In this document: positions 14,606 through 23,505 of the stretch, piece by piece
How the letters are laid out: every line of letters starts with the position of its first letter
Numbering within the stretch: the first letter of the stretch is position 1
Origin: Nitrospinota bacterium
Lineage (GTDB): Bacteria; Nitrospinota_A; UBA7883; JACRGQ01
Assembly: GCA_016217735.1 (NCBI GenBank)
Contig: JACRGQ010000063.1
Span: forward strand, 1 to 61,631
DNA length: 61,631 nucleotides
Direction: 5' to 3'
Made by a program: the position numbers and the translations under genes
Notes under the pieces: model-generated
Databases searched by the model: none
Told to the model about the DNA's origin: nothing
Seen by the model: the letters and a program-made list of their open reading frames with translations, nothing else

Positions 14606-16504
14606 GTGCCCGCCATCGACGAAGTCTTTTCCCCAAATGGGGGATTGCTGGCGCGGCACTTGGCCGATTACGAACACCGCCCCGAACAGCTCGCCATGGC
14701 GCACGCCGTGGCGAAAACCCTCGCCCACGGCGGCCAACTGGTGGTGGAGGCCGGCACCGGCACCGGCAAAACGCTGGCCTACCTCGTCCCCGCCATCCTC
14801 TCCGGCCTGCAGGTGGTGGTCAGCACCGGCGTCAAAAACCTGCAAGAGCAGATATTTTTTAAGGACATCCCCTTCCTGCGCCAATACATAGGGCGCGAGT
14901 TCACCGCCGTGATGATGAAAGGCCGCGGCAACTACCTCTGTCCGCTCCGGCTCAAGCGGTTTTCCCAGATGCCGTTGCTGGAGCGCAAGGGGGAGGCCAA
15001 GCTGTTTGATGCCATTCTCGGATGGGCTCAAACCACCAAGACCGGCGATAAGGCGGAACTGTCCGCCGTGCCCGAAGAGCACCCGCTTTGGGCGCAGGTT
15101 TGCGGCAACACCGATTTCTGCATCGCCCAAAAATGCCCACGCGGCACCGACTGCTTCGTCGGGGCGTTGCGCAAGGAGGCGGAAGCCGCGCAGGTGGTGG
15201 TGGTGAACCACCATCTTTTTTTCGCCGACTTGGCGTTGCGCGGCAAAGGGGCGGGGAATGTGCTGCCCGATTATCAGGCGGTGGTTTTCGACGAGGCGCA
15301 TGAAGTGGAGGAGATCGCGGCGCAGTATTTCGGCTTTGCCGTCAGCAACCACCGGCTGGAAGAACTGGTGCGCGATACCCTGCGCGAACTGGACGAGGCC
15401 AAGCCCCCCAACCGGCCGGAGTTGATACGCGACCTCGACAACCTCGACACCCGTGCCAAAAATTTCTTTTCCCGTTTTCAGCGCCACGGGAAGGAAGAGA
15501 GACGCTTCAGCCTGAAAGAGACGCCCCCGGATGCGGAGGCGGCGGAGGCGCTGTTGACGTCGTTGGCGTATTTGGAGGAAAAGATAGGGAAAATAGACCC
15601 GCTTCCCGATTCCACCCGCGCCATGGCGCACCGCCATTTCGCCATCGCCGCGGATCTGCGGGCGATACTCAAGGCCGAGAGCGACGAGTACATTTTCTGG
15701 GGCGAGACGCGCGGCGGCGGGGTCTACCTTAACGCCTCCAGCATCGACGTGGCGCCATTGCTGCGCGCCAACCTCTACGCCGGCCACACCACCATCTTTA
15801 CCTCCGCCACGCTCGCCGCCGCGGGGGATTTCTCCTACTTCCGCAAAAGCCTCGGGCTGGACGCCGCCGAAACGATGGCGCTGCCCAGCCCGTTCGATTT
15901 CGCCACACAGGCGCAGATATACCTCCCCCGCCTGCCGGATCCCGCGTCGCCGCAATTCACCGACGCGCTGGCCGAAGAGGCGGTCAAGCTCATTACGCTG
16001 GTGAAGGGGCGGACGCTCTTTCTTTTCACCTCGTTCCGGGGCATGTATGAAATCCGCAAGCGGCTGACCGGCCGCCTGCCGTACACCCTGCTGATGCAGG
16101 GAGAAGCGTCCCGCACCGCGCTGCTTGAGCGGTTCCGTTCGGAGGTGGAGAGCGTGCTGCTGGCCACCAGCAGTTTTTGGCAGGGAGTCGACGTGAAAGG
16201 GGAATCGCTCTCCTGCGTCATCATAGACAAGCTGCCGTTCTCTTCCCCCGGCGACCCCGTGCTGGCGGCCCGTATCGACCGGATAAAAAAGAACGGCGGC
16301 CAACCGTTCACCGAGTACCAGCTTCCCGAAGCGGTGCTGGCCCTGCGGCAGGGAATCGGGCGCCTTATCCGCCACCGCACCGACCGCGGCATCATGATGA
16401 TCGCCGACAGCCGCATCCGGAGCAAAGGGTACGGCAAGACGTTTTTGAAATCGCTTCCCCCCGCGCCGGTGGCGGATCGATTCGACGCGCTCCGCTGGGA
16501 GTAA
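14606..16504 (+). CDS. dinG: DinG/XPD-family ATP-dependent DNA helicase
   Basis: This 632-residue superfamily 2 helicase has Walker A EAGTGTGKTLAY (about residue 50), the DEAH box VVFDEAHEVEE (about residue 230) and, between them, Cys residues in NYLCPLR and CGNTDFCIAQKCPRGTDCF that match the Fe-S cluster site of DinG/XPD helicases. The C-terminal half shows the motor motifs TLFLFTSFRGM, FWQGVDVKGE and LRQGIGRLIRHRTDRG. Such enzymes unwind DNA 5' to 3' and resolve R-loops and quadruplexes. The length equals that of typical non-exonuclease members. The start is GTG 14606, where no better codon exists. Confidence 0.93.
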   Translation: MPAIDEVFSPNGGLLARHLADYEHRPEQLAMAHAVAKTLAHGGQLVVEAGTGTGKTLAYLVPAILSGLQVVVSTGVKNLQEQIFFKDIPFLRQYIGREFTAVMMKGRGNYLCPLRLKRFSQMPLLERKGEAKLFDAILGWAQTTKTGDKAELSAVPEEHPLWAQVCGNTDFCIAQKCPRGTDCFVGALRKEAEAAQVVVVNHHLFFADLALRGKGAGNVLPDYQAVVFDEAHEVEEIAAQYFGFAVSNHRLEELVRDTLRELDEAKPPNRPELIRDLDNLDTRAKNFFSRFQRHGKEERRFSLKETPPDAEAAEALLTSLAYLEEKIGKIDPLPDSTRAMAHRHFAIAADLRAILKAESDEYIFWGETRGGGVYLNASSIDVAPLLRANLYAGHTTIFTSATLAAAGDFSYFRKSLGLDAAETMALPSPFDFATQAQIYLPRLPDPASPQFTDALAEEAVKLITLVKGRTLFLFTSFRGMYEIRKRLTGRLPYTLLMQGEASRTALLERFRSEVESVLLATSSFWQGVDVKGESLSCVIIDKLPFSSPGDPVLAARIDRIKKNGGQPFTEYQLPEAVLALRQGIGRLIRHRTDRGIMMIADSRIRSKGYGKTFLKSLPPAPVADRFDALRWE

Positions 16505-16517
16505 GATAAAAACTGTT

Positions 16518-16545
16518 TTGACGCAAGGTGTGAAACCGTTATGAT
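16518..16545 (+). promoter_or_regulatory. Probable sigma70 promoter of the HDOD gene
   Basis: TTGACG (16518-16523) and TATGAT (16540-16545) with a 16-base spacer lie 28 bases upstream of the HDOD start codon, in the AT-rich 68-base gap after dinG. Confidence 0.5.
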
Positions 16546-16572
16546 AATGGGTGAAACAGATAAATTATCAAT

Positions 16573-17421
16573 ATGGTAAAAGAGGAAATAACAAAACACA
16601 TCGACCGTCTTCCCGGTTTTTCCATGACTGTGGCGAAGGTGATGCACCTGTCAAATGACCTGCGTGCTTCGCCCAAAGATCTCATTCACGCAATCAGCCT
16701 CGACCCGGTGCTTACCGCGGAAGTGTTACGCCTTATCAACAGCGCCTACTTCGGCATGAAACAGGAGGTGGTTTCGCTCAACCGCGCGGTGATCCTGCTG
16801 GGGGTGAACACGATCAAAAACGTGGCCCTCGGCAGCGCGGTGATCGGCAGCATGAAAATGCGCAACAACTTCAGGTTTTTTACGAGCGATCAATTCTGGG
16901 AACATTCGCTGGGCGTGGCGGTGGGGAGCAAAACCGTGGCGGCGCGCCTCGGTGTGCCGGCGCAGGAGCGCGACGAATATTTCATCGCCGGGCTGCTGCA
17001 CGATATCGGCAAGGTTATTTTTGTGCAGCATCTGCCGGACGAATATGCCCGTCTCTCCGATCCCGCATACCGGCCCGGCGTGGCGAAATCCGAGGTGGAG
17101 GAGAAATTCATGGGGGTGAGCCATACGGAATTGGGCATGCTTATCGCGAAAAAGTGGGAACTGCCGGAGCAACTGCGCGAAACCATCGCCGAGCATCACT
17201 CCCCGAAGTTCGGCCGCCCAAACGACCAAGTGAAGGCGGCCGTTCACCTGACCGACTGGTATTGCAACCGGGCTGAAATCGGGATCAAGGGGCGCGCCGG
17301 AATGGAAATGCTTTCACCCGAAGTTTGGGATATACTTAAAATCTCTGAAAATGGGGTAGACGATGTTTTTAAAGACTTGGGGAAATCAGTTGAAGACGCG
17401 AAAGTTTTTCTTAAGAATTAG
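16573..17421 (+). CDS. HDOD domain signalling protein
   Basis: This 282-residue protein consists of one HDOD domain. Segments such as LPGFSMTVAKVMHL, ISLDPVLTAEVLRLINSAYF and RAVILLGVNTIKNVALG form the family core. An HD-like LLHDIGKVIFVQHLP and a later AEHHSP keep several metal-ligand residues. HDOD proteins act in signalling and regulation, often near chemotaxis and cyclic di-GMP genes, but their activity is mostly unknown. No receiver or GGDEF domain is attached. The gene is followed six bases later by the MBL-fold gene, so the two are likely co-transcribed. Confidence 0.92.
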   Translation: MVKEEITKHIDRLPGFSMTVAKVMHLSNDLRASPKDLIHAISLDPVLTAEVLRLINSAYFGMKQEVVSLNRAVILLGVNTIKNVALGSAVIGSMKMRNNFRFFTSDQFWEHSLGVAVGSKTVAARLGVPAQERDEYFIAGLLHDIGKVIFVQHLPDEYARLSDPAYRPGVAKSEVEEKFMGVSHTELGMLIAKKWELPEQLRETIAEHHSPKFGRPNDQVKAAVHLTDWYCNRAEIGIKGRAGMEMLSPEVWDILKISENGVDDVFKDLGKSVEDAKVFLKN

Positions 17422-17427
17422 CAAAAT

Positions 17428-18309
17428 ATGAATTTGAGCTTTTGGGGGGTGCGGGGTTCAATACCGGCGCCGGGGCCGGATACCGCCCATTTCGGCGGCA
17501 ATACCTCCTGCCTGCAACTGATGGATAGCGGCAGCCCGGTGATTGTGCTCGACGCCGGCACCGGCATCCGCAAGCTCGGCATCGATTTGGCCCGCAACCA
17601 CAAAGACAAAAAAGAGATACACCTCTTCTTCTCCCACACGCATTGGGATCACATACAGGGACTGCCGTTCTTCGCCCCGTTGCTGATTCCCGGTTACACC
17701 GTGCATATCTACGGCCCGGTGCATTACGAAAAATCGCTGGAGGAAATTCTCGACCGGCAGATGGAATACACCTACTTCCCGGTGCGCGTGGCCGAGCTTC
17801 AGGCGAAAATCCACTACCATGAACTGAAAGAGGAAAATATCAACATCGGCGGCTACAACATCCGCACGAAGTACCTCAATCACCCGGTACTTTGCCTCGG
17901 CTACCGGTTTGAAAAAGAAGGTAAGGCGGTGGTTTACTGCACCGACCATGAGCCATACTACAATTTCCTCGGGGAAGAGGAGAGCGAAGAAGAGATGAAC
18001 CAGATCATTGCCGAGCAAAACGGGCGGCTGGTGGACTTCATACGCGGGGCCGATCTGCTGGTGATGGATACCCAATACACCGAGGCGGAATATCCCTCGC
18101 ATGTGGGATGGGGACACAGTTCCACCGCCCACAATTTCGGATTGGTCGCCAAGTCGGGCATAAAACGCTATGCCCTGTTTCACCACGACCCCGACCGTAA
18201 AGACGACGACGAGAAAAAGATCGTGGAGGATATGCGAAACCGTATCGCCGCCGCGGGTCTCACCATCGACGTTTTCGGCGCGCGGGAAGGCATGACGGTG
18301 GACTTCTGA
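17428..18309 (+). CDS. Metallo-beta-lactamase-fold hydrolase
   Basis: This 293-residue protein has the metal-binding signature FFSHTHWDHIQGLPFF (H-x-H-x-D-H), an N-terminal strand MNLSFWGVRGSIPAPG and a glycine-rich FGGNTSCLQL segment. Later ligands are probably the His in LNHPVLCLGY, the Asp in DLLVMDTQYT and the His in YALFHHDPDR. This form is related to class II cyclic nucleotide phosphodiesterases and RNase Z-like hydrolases and often accompanies HDOD or receiver domains. The substrate is unknown. A rho-independent terminator follows at 18312. Confidence 0.9.
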   Translation: MNLSFWGVRGSIPAPGPDTAHFGGNTSCLQLMDSGSPVIVLDAGTGIRKLGIDLARNHKDKKEIHLFFSHTHWDHIQGLPFFAPLLIPGYTVHIYGPVHYEKSLEEILDRQMEYTYFPVRVAELQAKIHYHELKEENINIGGYNIRTKYLNHPVLCLGYRFEKEGKAVVYCTDHEPYYNFLGEEESEEEMNQIIAEQNGRLVDFIRGADLLVMDTQYTEAEYPSHVGWGHSSTAHNFGLVAKSGIKRYALFHHDPDRKDDDEKKIVEDMRNRIAAAGLTIDVFGAREGMTVDF

Positions 18310-18311
18310 CG

Positions 18312-18343
18312 CGCCGGCAACCAGCGCTGGCCGGCGTTTTTTT
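18312..18343 (+). terminator. Rho-independent terminator after the MBL-fold gene
   Basis: CGCCGGC (18312-18318) pairs with GCCGGCG (18330-18336) around an 11-base loop, followed by seven T. It lies three bases past the stop codon. Confidence 0.88.
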
Positions 18344-18388
18344 GAAGATAATGGAAAAAATAGGGCCGGTTACCGCGCGGGACTGCCA

Positions 18389-19048
18389 ATGCTGAAAAAA
18401 GCCAAGCACGCGCTGCGCAACACGTTCCTCACCGGCCTCTTTATCACGTTGCCGCTCGCCGTCACCATAGTCGTCATCCGGTTCGTCTTCACCGGCGTGG
18501 ATGGGATATTCAGTCCGCTCATCACCCAGCTTCTCATCCTTTTCGGGGCGCATCTTGATCCCGAATACCGCATCCCCGGCATCGGGGTGGTTGTCACCAT
18601 TTCGCTGATTTTCGCGGTCGGCCTCATCACGAAACACTACGTGGGACGCAAGTTCATCGCGATGGGCGAATCGTTAATCGTGAAGATACCCGGCCTCAAA
18701 GGGATATACTCCGCCTCCAAACAGATGATCGAAACCTTTTCCAGCGGCGGCATGGCGTTCAAGAAGGTGGCCATGATCGAATACCCGCGCAAGGGGATAT
18801 ACACCATCGTCTTCATCACCAATACCGGCCAGAGCGAAATAAGCGCCCGCGCCGGAAGGGATGTGGTAAACGTCTTTATCCCCACCACTCCGAACCCCAC
18901 CTCCGGTTTCTTTCTCGCGCTGCCGAAGGAAGATGTGACCGAACTCGATATGTCGGTGGAGGATGGTTTCAAGCTCATCATTTCCGGCGGGATGTTCGTG
19001 CCGCCCCACGGCGCGGGCGGGCAGCCGGACCAAGCAGAGGGCATTTGA
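18389..19048 (+). CDS. DUF502 family membrane protein
   Basis: This 219-residue protein has two predicted membrane helices near the N terminus (TGLFITLPLAVTIVVIRFVF and GIGVVVTISLIFAVGLI) and a soluble C-terminal part with IPGLKGIYSASKQMIETFS and FIPTTPNPTSGFFLALPKED. These blocks define the DUF502 family, of unknown function but widespread in bacteria and plants (the COV family). The gene overlaps the next by one base (TGATG). Confidence 0.92.
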   Translation: MLKKAKHALRNTFLTGLFITLPLAVTIVVIRFVFTGVDGIFSPLITQLLILFGAHLDPEYRIPGIGVVVTISLIFAVGLITKHYVGRKFIAMGESLIVKIPGLKGIYSASKQMIETFSSGGMAFKKVAMIEYPRKGIYTIVFITNTGQSEISARAGRDVVNVFIPTTPNPTSGFFLALPKEDVTELDMSVEDGFKLIISGGMFVPPHGAGGQPDQAEGI

Positions 19049-19413
19049 TGGGCGGCGGCCCATTCAAGAACATCGTTCTCGATGGGCCGGTTTCGCCCGC
19101 GCTGTTGGGTGAACTGGCCGCCGGTCATCGCGGCACCGTAAAGGTTGTGGCGGATATCAAAAATGGGGCGATGGCCGCCGGCGGCGAATGGCATTCCGAC
19201 TGTTTGACGTTGCTCAAGGCGCGGGGATCAAATCCCGCCGACTGCTGGGGGGCCAAGCTGAATGTTGAAACCGGCGCTATCGTTTATAAATCGCAGATCA
19301 ACCAGAACCGCCCGGATAACCGGTTGGACGAAATCGCCGATGAAAATACCCGTGTGGCGGTGAAAGGGCTGATAGACCGGTATTTCATGGACGCGTTGAA
19401 CGGCTTGCCCTGA
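19048..19413 (+). CDS. DUF5674 family protein
   Basis: This 121-residue soluble protein has the pattern VKVVADIKNGAMAAGGEWHS, then a CWGAKL block and the segment IVYKSQINQNRPDNR. It matches my memory of DUF5674, a small family of unknown function. The start ATG overlaps the stop of the DUF502 gene, so the pair is probably one transcript. No catalytic motif is recognisable. Confidence 0.7.
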   Translation: MGGGPFKNIVLDGPVSPALLGELAAGHRGTVKVVADIKNGAMAAGGEWHSDCLTLLKARGSNPADCWGAKLNVETGAIVYKSQINQNRPDNRLDEIADENTRVAVKGLIDRYFMDALNGLP

Positions 19414-19518
19414 GCGCGCCTAATGCCGTGGCGCACCGGTCCGGCCGCCGCAAAAGGGTTATAGGGTTCATCGGGGGGCATGGTACAATTTTTCCTTGAT
19501 GGAACGAGCGGGGGAATC

Positions 19519-22242
19519 ATGCGGGGAAAAATAAGGGAACAGTTCGCCGGGCTGCGGCTGCGCGTTAAAATAGTTCTCGTGCTGCTGATGTTCGGCTTGG
19601 GAGGGATACTCTTTTCCGGTATCGTCACCTACCGCGCCGGCGCGGAGGCGGTAAAGTTGACCGCCGAGCGGCTGCTGGTTGCCGTGCGCGACAACAAGCG
19701 GGCGGAGGTTGAGGCTTGGTACGCCGGCATTTTGTCGAGCGTGCGGAGTTTTGCCGCCGGCCACCGGGTGGCTGAGGGGTTTGCCGATGTTGCCGCGGCG
19801 CCGCGCGGCGGCTCCGCGCGCGCCATGGGCGAAATGCAGCAGCAGTACGCGGAGTTCCTCCGCGAGTACGGATTCGGCGATCTTTATTTCATCAGCGTTG
19901 CCGGCGAGGTGATTTATTCCGCTCAGCGGAAGGAAGAGCTTGGCGCGAATCTGCTTGCCGCCGGCCCGGGCCGCGGGGGTTTGCAGGATGTTTGCCGCAA
20001 GGCGTCCGGGGCCGAGCGCGGCGCGGTATTCATTTCCGAGTTTGCCCCCTACACGCCGGATATGGGGATGCCCGCCGCTTTCGCCGCCGCCCCCATTTTT
20101 GCCAAAAACGGCTCACGGCTTGGCGTAATGGCGGTGAAGATTCCCAAAGACCGCCTCAATGCCATCATGCGTGCCGAAGCGGGGTTGGGCAGAACCGGCG
20201 AATCGTATCTGGTGGGGGAGAACGGGGCAATTTTGACCGAGAGCCGTTTCGCCGCCACGTCCGCCGTCCTGGAAAAAAATGTTGATAGTTCCGCCATGCG
20301 TGACGCATTGCAGGGGAAAAGCGGCGTAAAGGAGACGCGCGGCCTACGGGGGCGCACGGCGCTCAGCGCCTACGGCCCGCTTACGGCGGGGGATGCGGCC
20401 AACGCCATCATAGTGGATATCGACTTGGCGGAAGCGATGGAACCGCTGGCCGCCGTTACATGGAGCATCACCGGCTTTATGCTGCTGGCGGTGGTGGTCA
20501 TCGTGGTGGCATCCTATTGGTTTGCCGCGATGCTGGCGCGTCCCATCATGCTGTTGGTGGCGGCCAATCGCAAGATGGCGGAAGGCGACCTTACCCCGCG
20601 GATCGAGATAATGTCCGATAAGGACGAGGTGGGGCTGCTGATGCGCACCACCAACTCGATGGCGGAGCGGCTTGAAGACGTAATGATCAACATCCGCGTC
20701 CACGCGCTGAAGGTGGCGGGCGACAGCGGCTCAATCGCCGCGAAGATGCGCCAGCTAAAAGCGAATTCCGAGGCACAGGGCCGGGCGGTGGACGAGACGT
20801 CTTCCTCCATCGAGGAGATAGGGGTTTCCATCCGCGAAGTGACCCGGAACAGCGAGAACCTTTCCCGCTCGGCGGTCGGTATTTCCGCCGCAACCGAACA
20901 GGTGAGCCGTTCCATCAAGGAAGTCGAAACCCGGTCGGCGGGCGTGGCGCAATCGGTCGACGCCGCTTCGTCGGCCGTCGAGCAGATTGTGGTTTCCATC
21001 CGCGAGGTAACCAAAAATATCAATTCAATCCTTGGGGCGGTTTCGGCGTCGCACGGTTCGGTGGGACATGTGAACAGCATGATCGGATCGGTGGCGGGGA
21101 ACGCCGACACCATCGGCCGCGCCGTGGAGGAGATGGGCGGCGCCATCGAGGAACTGGCGGCCAACATGAAGGAAGTGGGCGCCAGGGCCGAAAACGCGGC
21201 CGCCATCGCCGATGATAACGGGCGGAACGCCGCCAAGGGGCGCAAAGCGCTGGACGAGGCGATAAGCGCCATGCGGAACATCCAGGATATCGTGACGGAG
21301 AGCGCCGGCGTGGTGGAGGGGCTTTCGCGCGGCGCGGAAGACATCGGCGCCATTGTGGATGTGATCGATGACATCGCCGAGCAGACCAATCTGTTGGCGC
21401 TCAACGCGGCCATCGAGGCGGCCCGCGCCGGCGAGCACGGCAAAGGGTTCGCCGTGGTGGCGGAAGAGGTGCGCAAGCTGGCCGAACGGAGCCAGGCCGC
21501 AACCAAAACGATTTCAGAGCTGATAGGCGGTATTCAGCGCAAAAGCGCGGATGCCGTGGCGTCGATGGAAAAAGGGACGTTGCGCGTGACCGAGGGGGTG
21601 GAGCTTGCCCGCAATTCCGGCGTGGCGCTGGAAACGATTGTCCACGGGGTGGAAACGAACCTTGTGGTCATCAACGGTATCGCCGCCGCCAGCGCCGAGC
21701 AGTACAAAGTATCGGGAGACGTCGTCAAGGCGGTGGCCCGCGTGTCGGATGAGGTGGACTCAATCCGCCGCGCCATCGGCACGCTGGCAAAAGCGGGGGA
21801 GGACATCGCCTCGAAAAACTCCGAAATTCTCGGCATGGCGCGCCACATCAACGCCAGCGCCGCTGAGGAGGAAAAGGCCACAACGCAAATTTTCGGCATG
21901 GTTGGCGCCATTCAGGAAGGGGCGCACCGGATGAGCATGTCGCTCAAGGAACAGGCCGCGGCGGTGCGCGGCGTGGCGGACGAAGTGAACCGCATCACGA
22001 AGGAAATACAGATGGTCAACCGCGCGCTCGAGGAGCAGGAAACGGGAATCACGCGGATGGTCACGGCGGTGGAAACGGTGAGCCGGATGGCCGTGGACAA
22101 CAACCGGCAGGTGGATGCCACCGGCTTGGAGACCGAGCGGATCGATGGCTCTGCACGCCGCTTGGGCGAAATGATGGCGCAGTTCAACGTCTCGGAGGAA
22201 AAAGCCGCCCGCTTACTGGGGGGCGGCGCGCCGCGCGCCTAA
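19519..22242 (+). CDS. Methyl-accepting chemotaxis protein with dCache-like sensor
   Basis: This 907-residue chemoreceptor has a first membrane helix (about 16-37, KIVLVLLMFGLGGILFSG), a periplasmic region of about 275 residues resembling a double Cache domain, a second helix (about 314-340), a HAMP domain with RKMAEGDLTPRIEI, and a long cytoplasmic signalling coiled coil. The hairpin tip reads EQTNLLALNAAIEAARAGEH (about residue 620), the site that contacts CheA and CheW. No CheR-tethering pentapeptide is seen at the C terminus. ATG 19519 has a GGGGGA site; the earlier ATG at 19480 lacks one. No che genes are nearby, so this is an orphan receptor with an unknown ligand. Confidence 0.95.
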   Translation: MRGKIREQFAGLRLRVKIVLVLLMFGLGGILFSGIVTYRAGAEAVKLTAERLLVAVRDNKRAEVEAWYAGILSSVRSFAAGHRVAEGFADVAAAPRGGSARAMGEMQQQYAEFLREYGFGDLYFISVAGEVIYSAQRKEELGANLLAAGPGRGGLQDVCRKASGAERGAVFISEFAPYTPDMGMPAAFAAAPIFAKNGSRLGVMAVKIPKDRLNAIMRAEAGLGRTGESYLVGENGAILTESRFAATSAVLEKNVDSSAMRDALQGKSGVKETRGLRGRTALSAYGPLTAGDAANAIIVDIDLAEAMEPLAAVTWSITGFMLLAVVVIVVASYWFAAMLARPIMLLVAANRKMAEGDLTPRIEIMSDKDEVGLLMRTTNSMAERLEDVMINIRVHALKVAGDSGSIAAKMRQLKANSEAQGRAVDETSSSIEEIGVSIREVTRNSENLSRSAVGISAATEQVSRSIKEVETRSAGVAQSVDAASSAVEQIVVSIREVTKNINSILGAVSASHGSVGHVNSMIGSVAGNADTIGRAVEEMGGAIEELAANMKEVGARAENAAAIADDNGRNAAKGRKALDEAISAMRNIQDIVTESAGVVEGLSRGAEDIGAIVDVIDDIAEQTNLLALNAAIEAARAGEHGKGFAVVAEEVRKLAERSQAATKTISELIGGIQRKSADAVASMEKGTLRVTEGVELARNSGVALETIVHGVETNLVVINGIAAASAEQYKVSGDVVKAVARVSDEVDSIRRAIGTLAKAGEDIASKNSEILGMARHINASAAEEEKATTQIFGMVGAIQEGAHRMSMSLKEQAAAVRGVADEVNRITKEIQMVNRALEEQETGITRMVTAVETVSRMAVDNNRQVDATGLETERIDGSARRLGEMMAQFNVSEEKAARLLGGGAPRA

Positions 22243-22261
22243 CCCGCGCCGCCCGGGGCGG

Positions 22262-23056
22262 CTATCGTGTTTCCACCAATTGCCGCAGCCATGCGGCCAT
22301 CCGCGGTTCGTCCCATTCAATGCCTCCCACTTGGCAGAAGAGCACGCGCCCGTCGCGATTCAGTATGTAGGTGGTGGGGATGCTCGACGCGCCGAAACGT
22401 GTCGATGATTGTTTTGCTCCCGCCAGCGCCACGGGAAAGCGGTATTGCTGTTGCCCCCAAAAAGCTTTTACCTTGTCAGCCGCTTCTTCGGAAACCGCCA
22501 GCATGGAGAAATCCCTTTTGCCGCCCAGTTCGGCGAAGAGCCGTTGCATCGACGGCATTTCATTACGGCAGGGGCCGCACCATGTGGCCCAGAAGTTAAG
22601 CAAGACGATTTTTCCCCTCAAGCTCCGCACGCTGTGGCGTACGCCATCAAGGCCGGTGAAATCGGCATCGGGAAGTATCTCGCCATCAGCTATGAGGTTG
22701 GGATACTTTGGCCCCTTGGTGGACTGGTAAGGGGGCGGGATTGAACCGTTTTTTCCTCCCGCGGAGAGCGGGGGATCGGCTTGGGTTTCCCTTTCGGTAC
22801 CGGCATTGGAAGATTGAGCGGCGGGAGGGCTATCTTTGGTGGTGATGGTTTTGGTCTTTTTCCTTTTTTCCGCGGGGATGCGGCCGGGATCGTCCGTGTA
22901 GTGGGTTTGACCCGCATCGTCAACCCACTTGTAAAGGTCGGCGGCCGCGATAGTTGCCGTTAGCAGAACCGCCAGCGGGAAAAGCGGCAAAAATGAAAAT
23001 TTCCCGCCGGAATGCGGTTCACCCTTTAAGTTTTCTGAGCGCCGCCAGTACATCAT
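22262..23056 (-). CDS. TlpA-like thioredoxin with N-terminal DUF4124
   Basis: This protein of about 264 residues has a hydrophobic N-terminal segment (FLPLFPLAVLLTATIAAA), then DLYKWVDDAGQTHYTDDPGR, typical of DUF4124. A low-complexity linker leads to a thioredoxin-fold domain with the redox motif LLNFWATWCGPCRNEMPSM and the cis-Pro loop SSIPTTYILN. It is probably a periplasmic thiol-disulfide protein of the TlpA/ResA type. The start is uncertain: ATG 23056 has GAAAGGA seven bases upstream but overlaps the peroxiredoxin gene by 38 bases, while TTG 22990 would begin the signal peptide directly. It is the last gene of a long minus-strand unit. Confidence 0.85.
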   Translation of the reverse strand: MMYWRRSENLKGEPHSGGKFSFLPLFPLAVLLTATIAAADLYKWVDDAGQTHYTDDPGRIPAEKRKKTKTITTKDSPPAAQSSNAGTERETQADPPLSAGGKNGSIPPPYQSTKGPKYPNLIADGEILPDADFTGLDGVRHSVRSLRGKIVLLNFWATWCGPCRNEMPSMQRLFAELGGKRDFSMLAVSEEAADKVKAFWGQQQYRFPVALAGAKQSSTRFGASSIPTTYILNRDGRVLFCQVGGIEWDEPRMAAWLRQLVETR

Positions 23057-23489
23057 CCACATGTCCTTTCACCTTCACTTTGGGCCAGACTTTTGCCAGT
23101 TTGCCGTCCGGCGCTATCAGGCAGGTGGTTCGAACGATTCCCATATATTCCCGCCCGGCCATTTTCTTTTTCCGCCAAACGCCGTAGGCTTGAAGCATTT
23201 TCCTGTCCGTGTCGCTTAAAAGGCGCAGATCGAGCTTCTGTTTTTCAATAAAAGCGCGGTGGCTTTTTGGACTGTCGGCGCTGACCCCCAGAATTGCCGC
23301 CCCCAGCTTTTCAAAATCTTTCAACCGCGCGGTGAATTCCACCGCTTCGGTGGTACAGCCGGGGGTGTTGTCTTTCGGGTAAAAATAGAGGACTACCCAT
23401 TTTCCCGCAAAATCCTTCAGGGCCGTTTCTTTTTCGTTGTGGTCGAGCAGACAAAACGACGGTGCTTTTGCGCCTGTTTCAAGTTCCAT
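23019..23489 (-). CDS. bcp: Peroxiredoxin, Bcp/PrxQ type (first copy)
   Basis: This 156-residue peroxiredoxin has the signature YFYPKDNTPGCTTEAVEF, with the peroxidatic Cys in GCTTE. The Cys five residues later that serves as resolving residue in many Bcp proteins is absent (Val-Glu-Phe instead), so it is probably a one-Cys form. It reduces peroxides using thioredoxin-like partners, possibly the TlpA-like protein encoded next to it. The start ATG 23489 has GGAGG seven bases upstream. A second related peroxiredoxin gene lies immediately upstream in the same unit. Confidence 0.93.
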   Translation of the reverse strand: MELETGAKAPSFCLLDHNEKETALKDFAGKWVVLYFYPKDNTPGCTTEAVEFTARLKDFEKLGAAILGVSADSPKSHRAFIEKQKLDLRLLSDTDRKMLQAYGVWRKKKMAGREYMGIVRTTCLIAPDGKLAKVWPKVKVKGHVDDVLAALRKLKG

Positions 23490-23505
23490 GAAATCCTCCA
23501 GGATA

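Noticed and set aside
14582-16375. A 597-codon minus-strand frame
   Set aside because: It is opposite dinG, which has complete helicase motifs.
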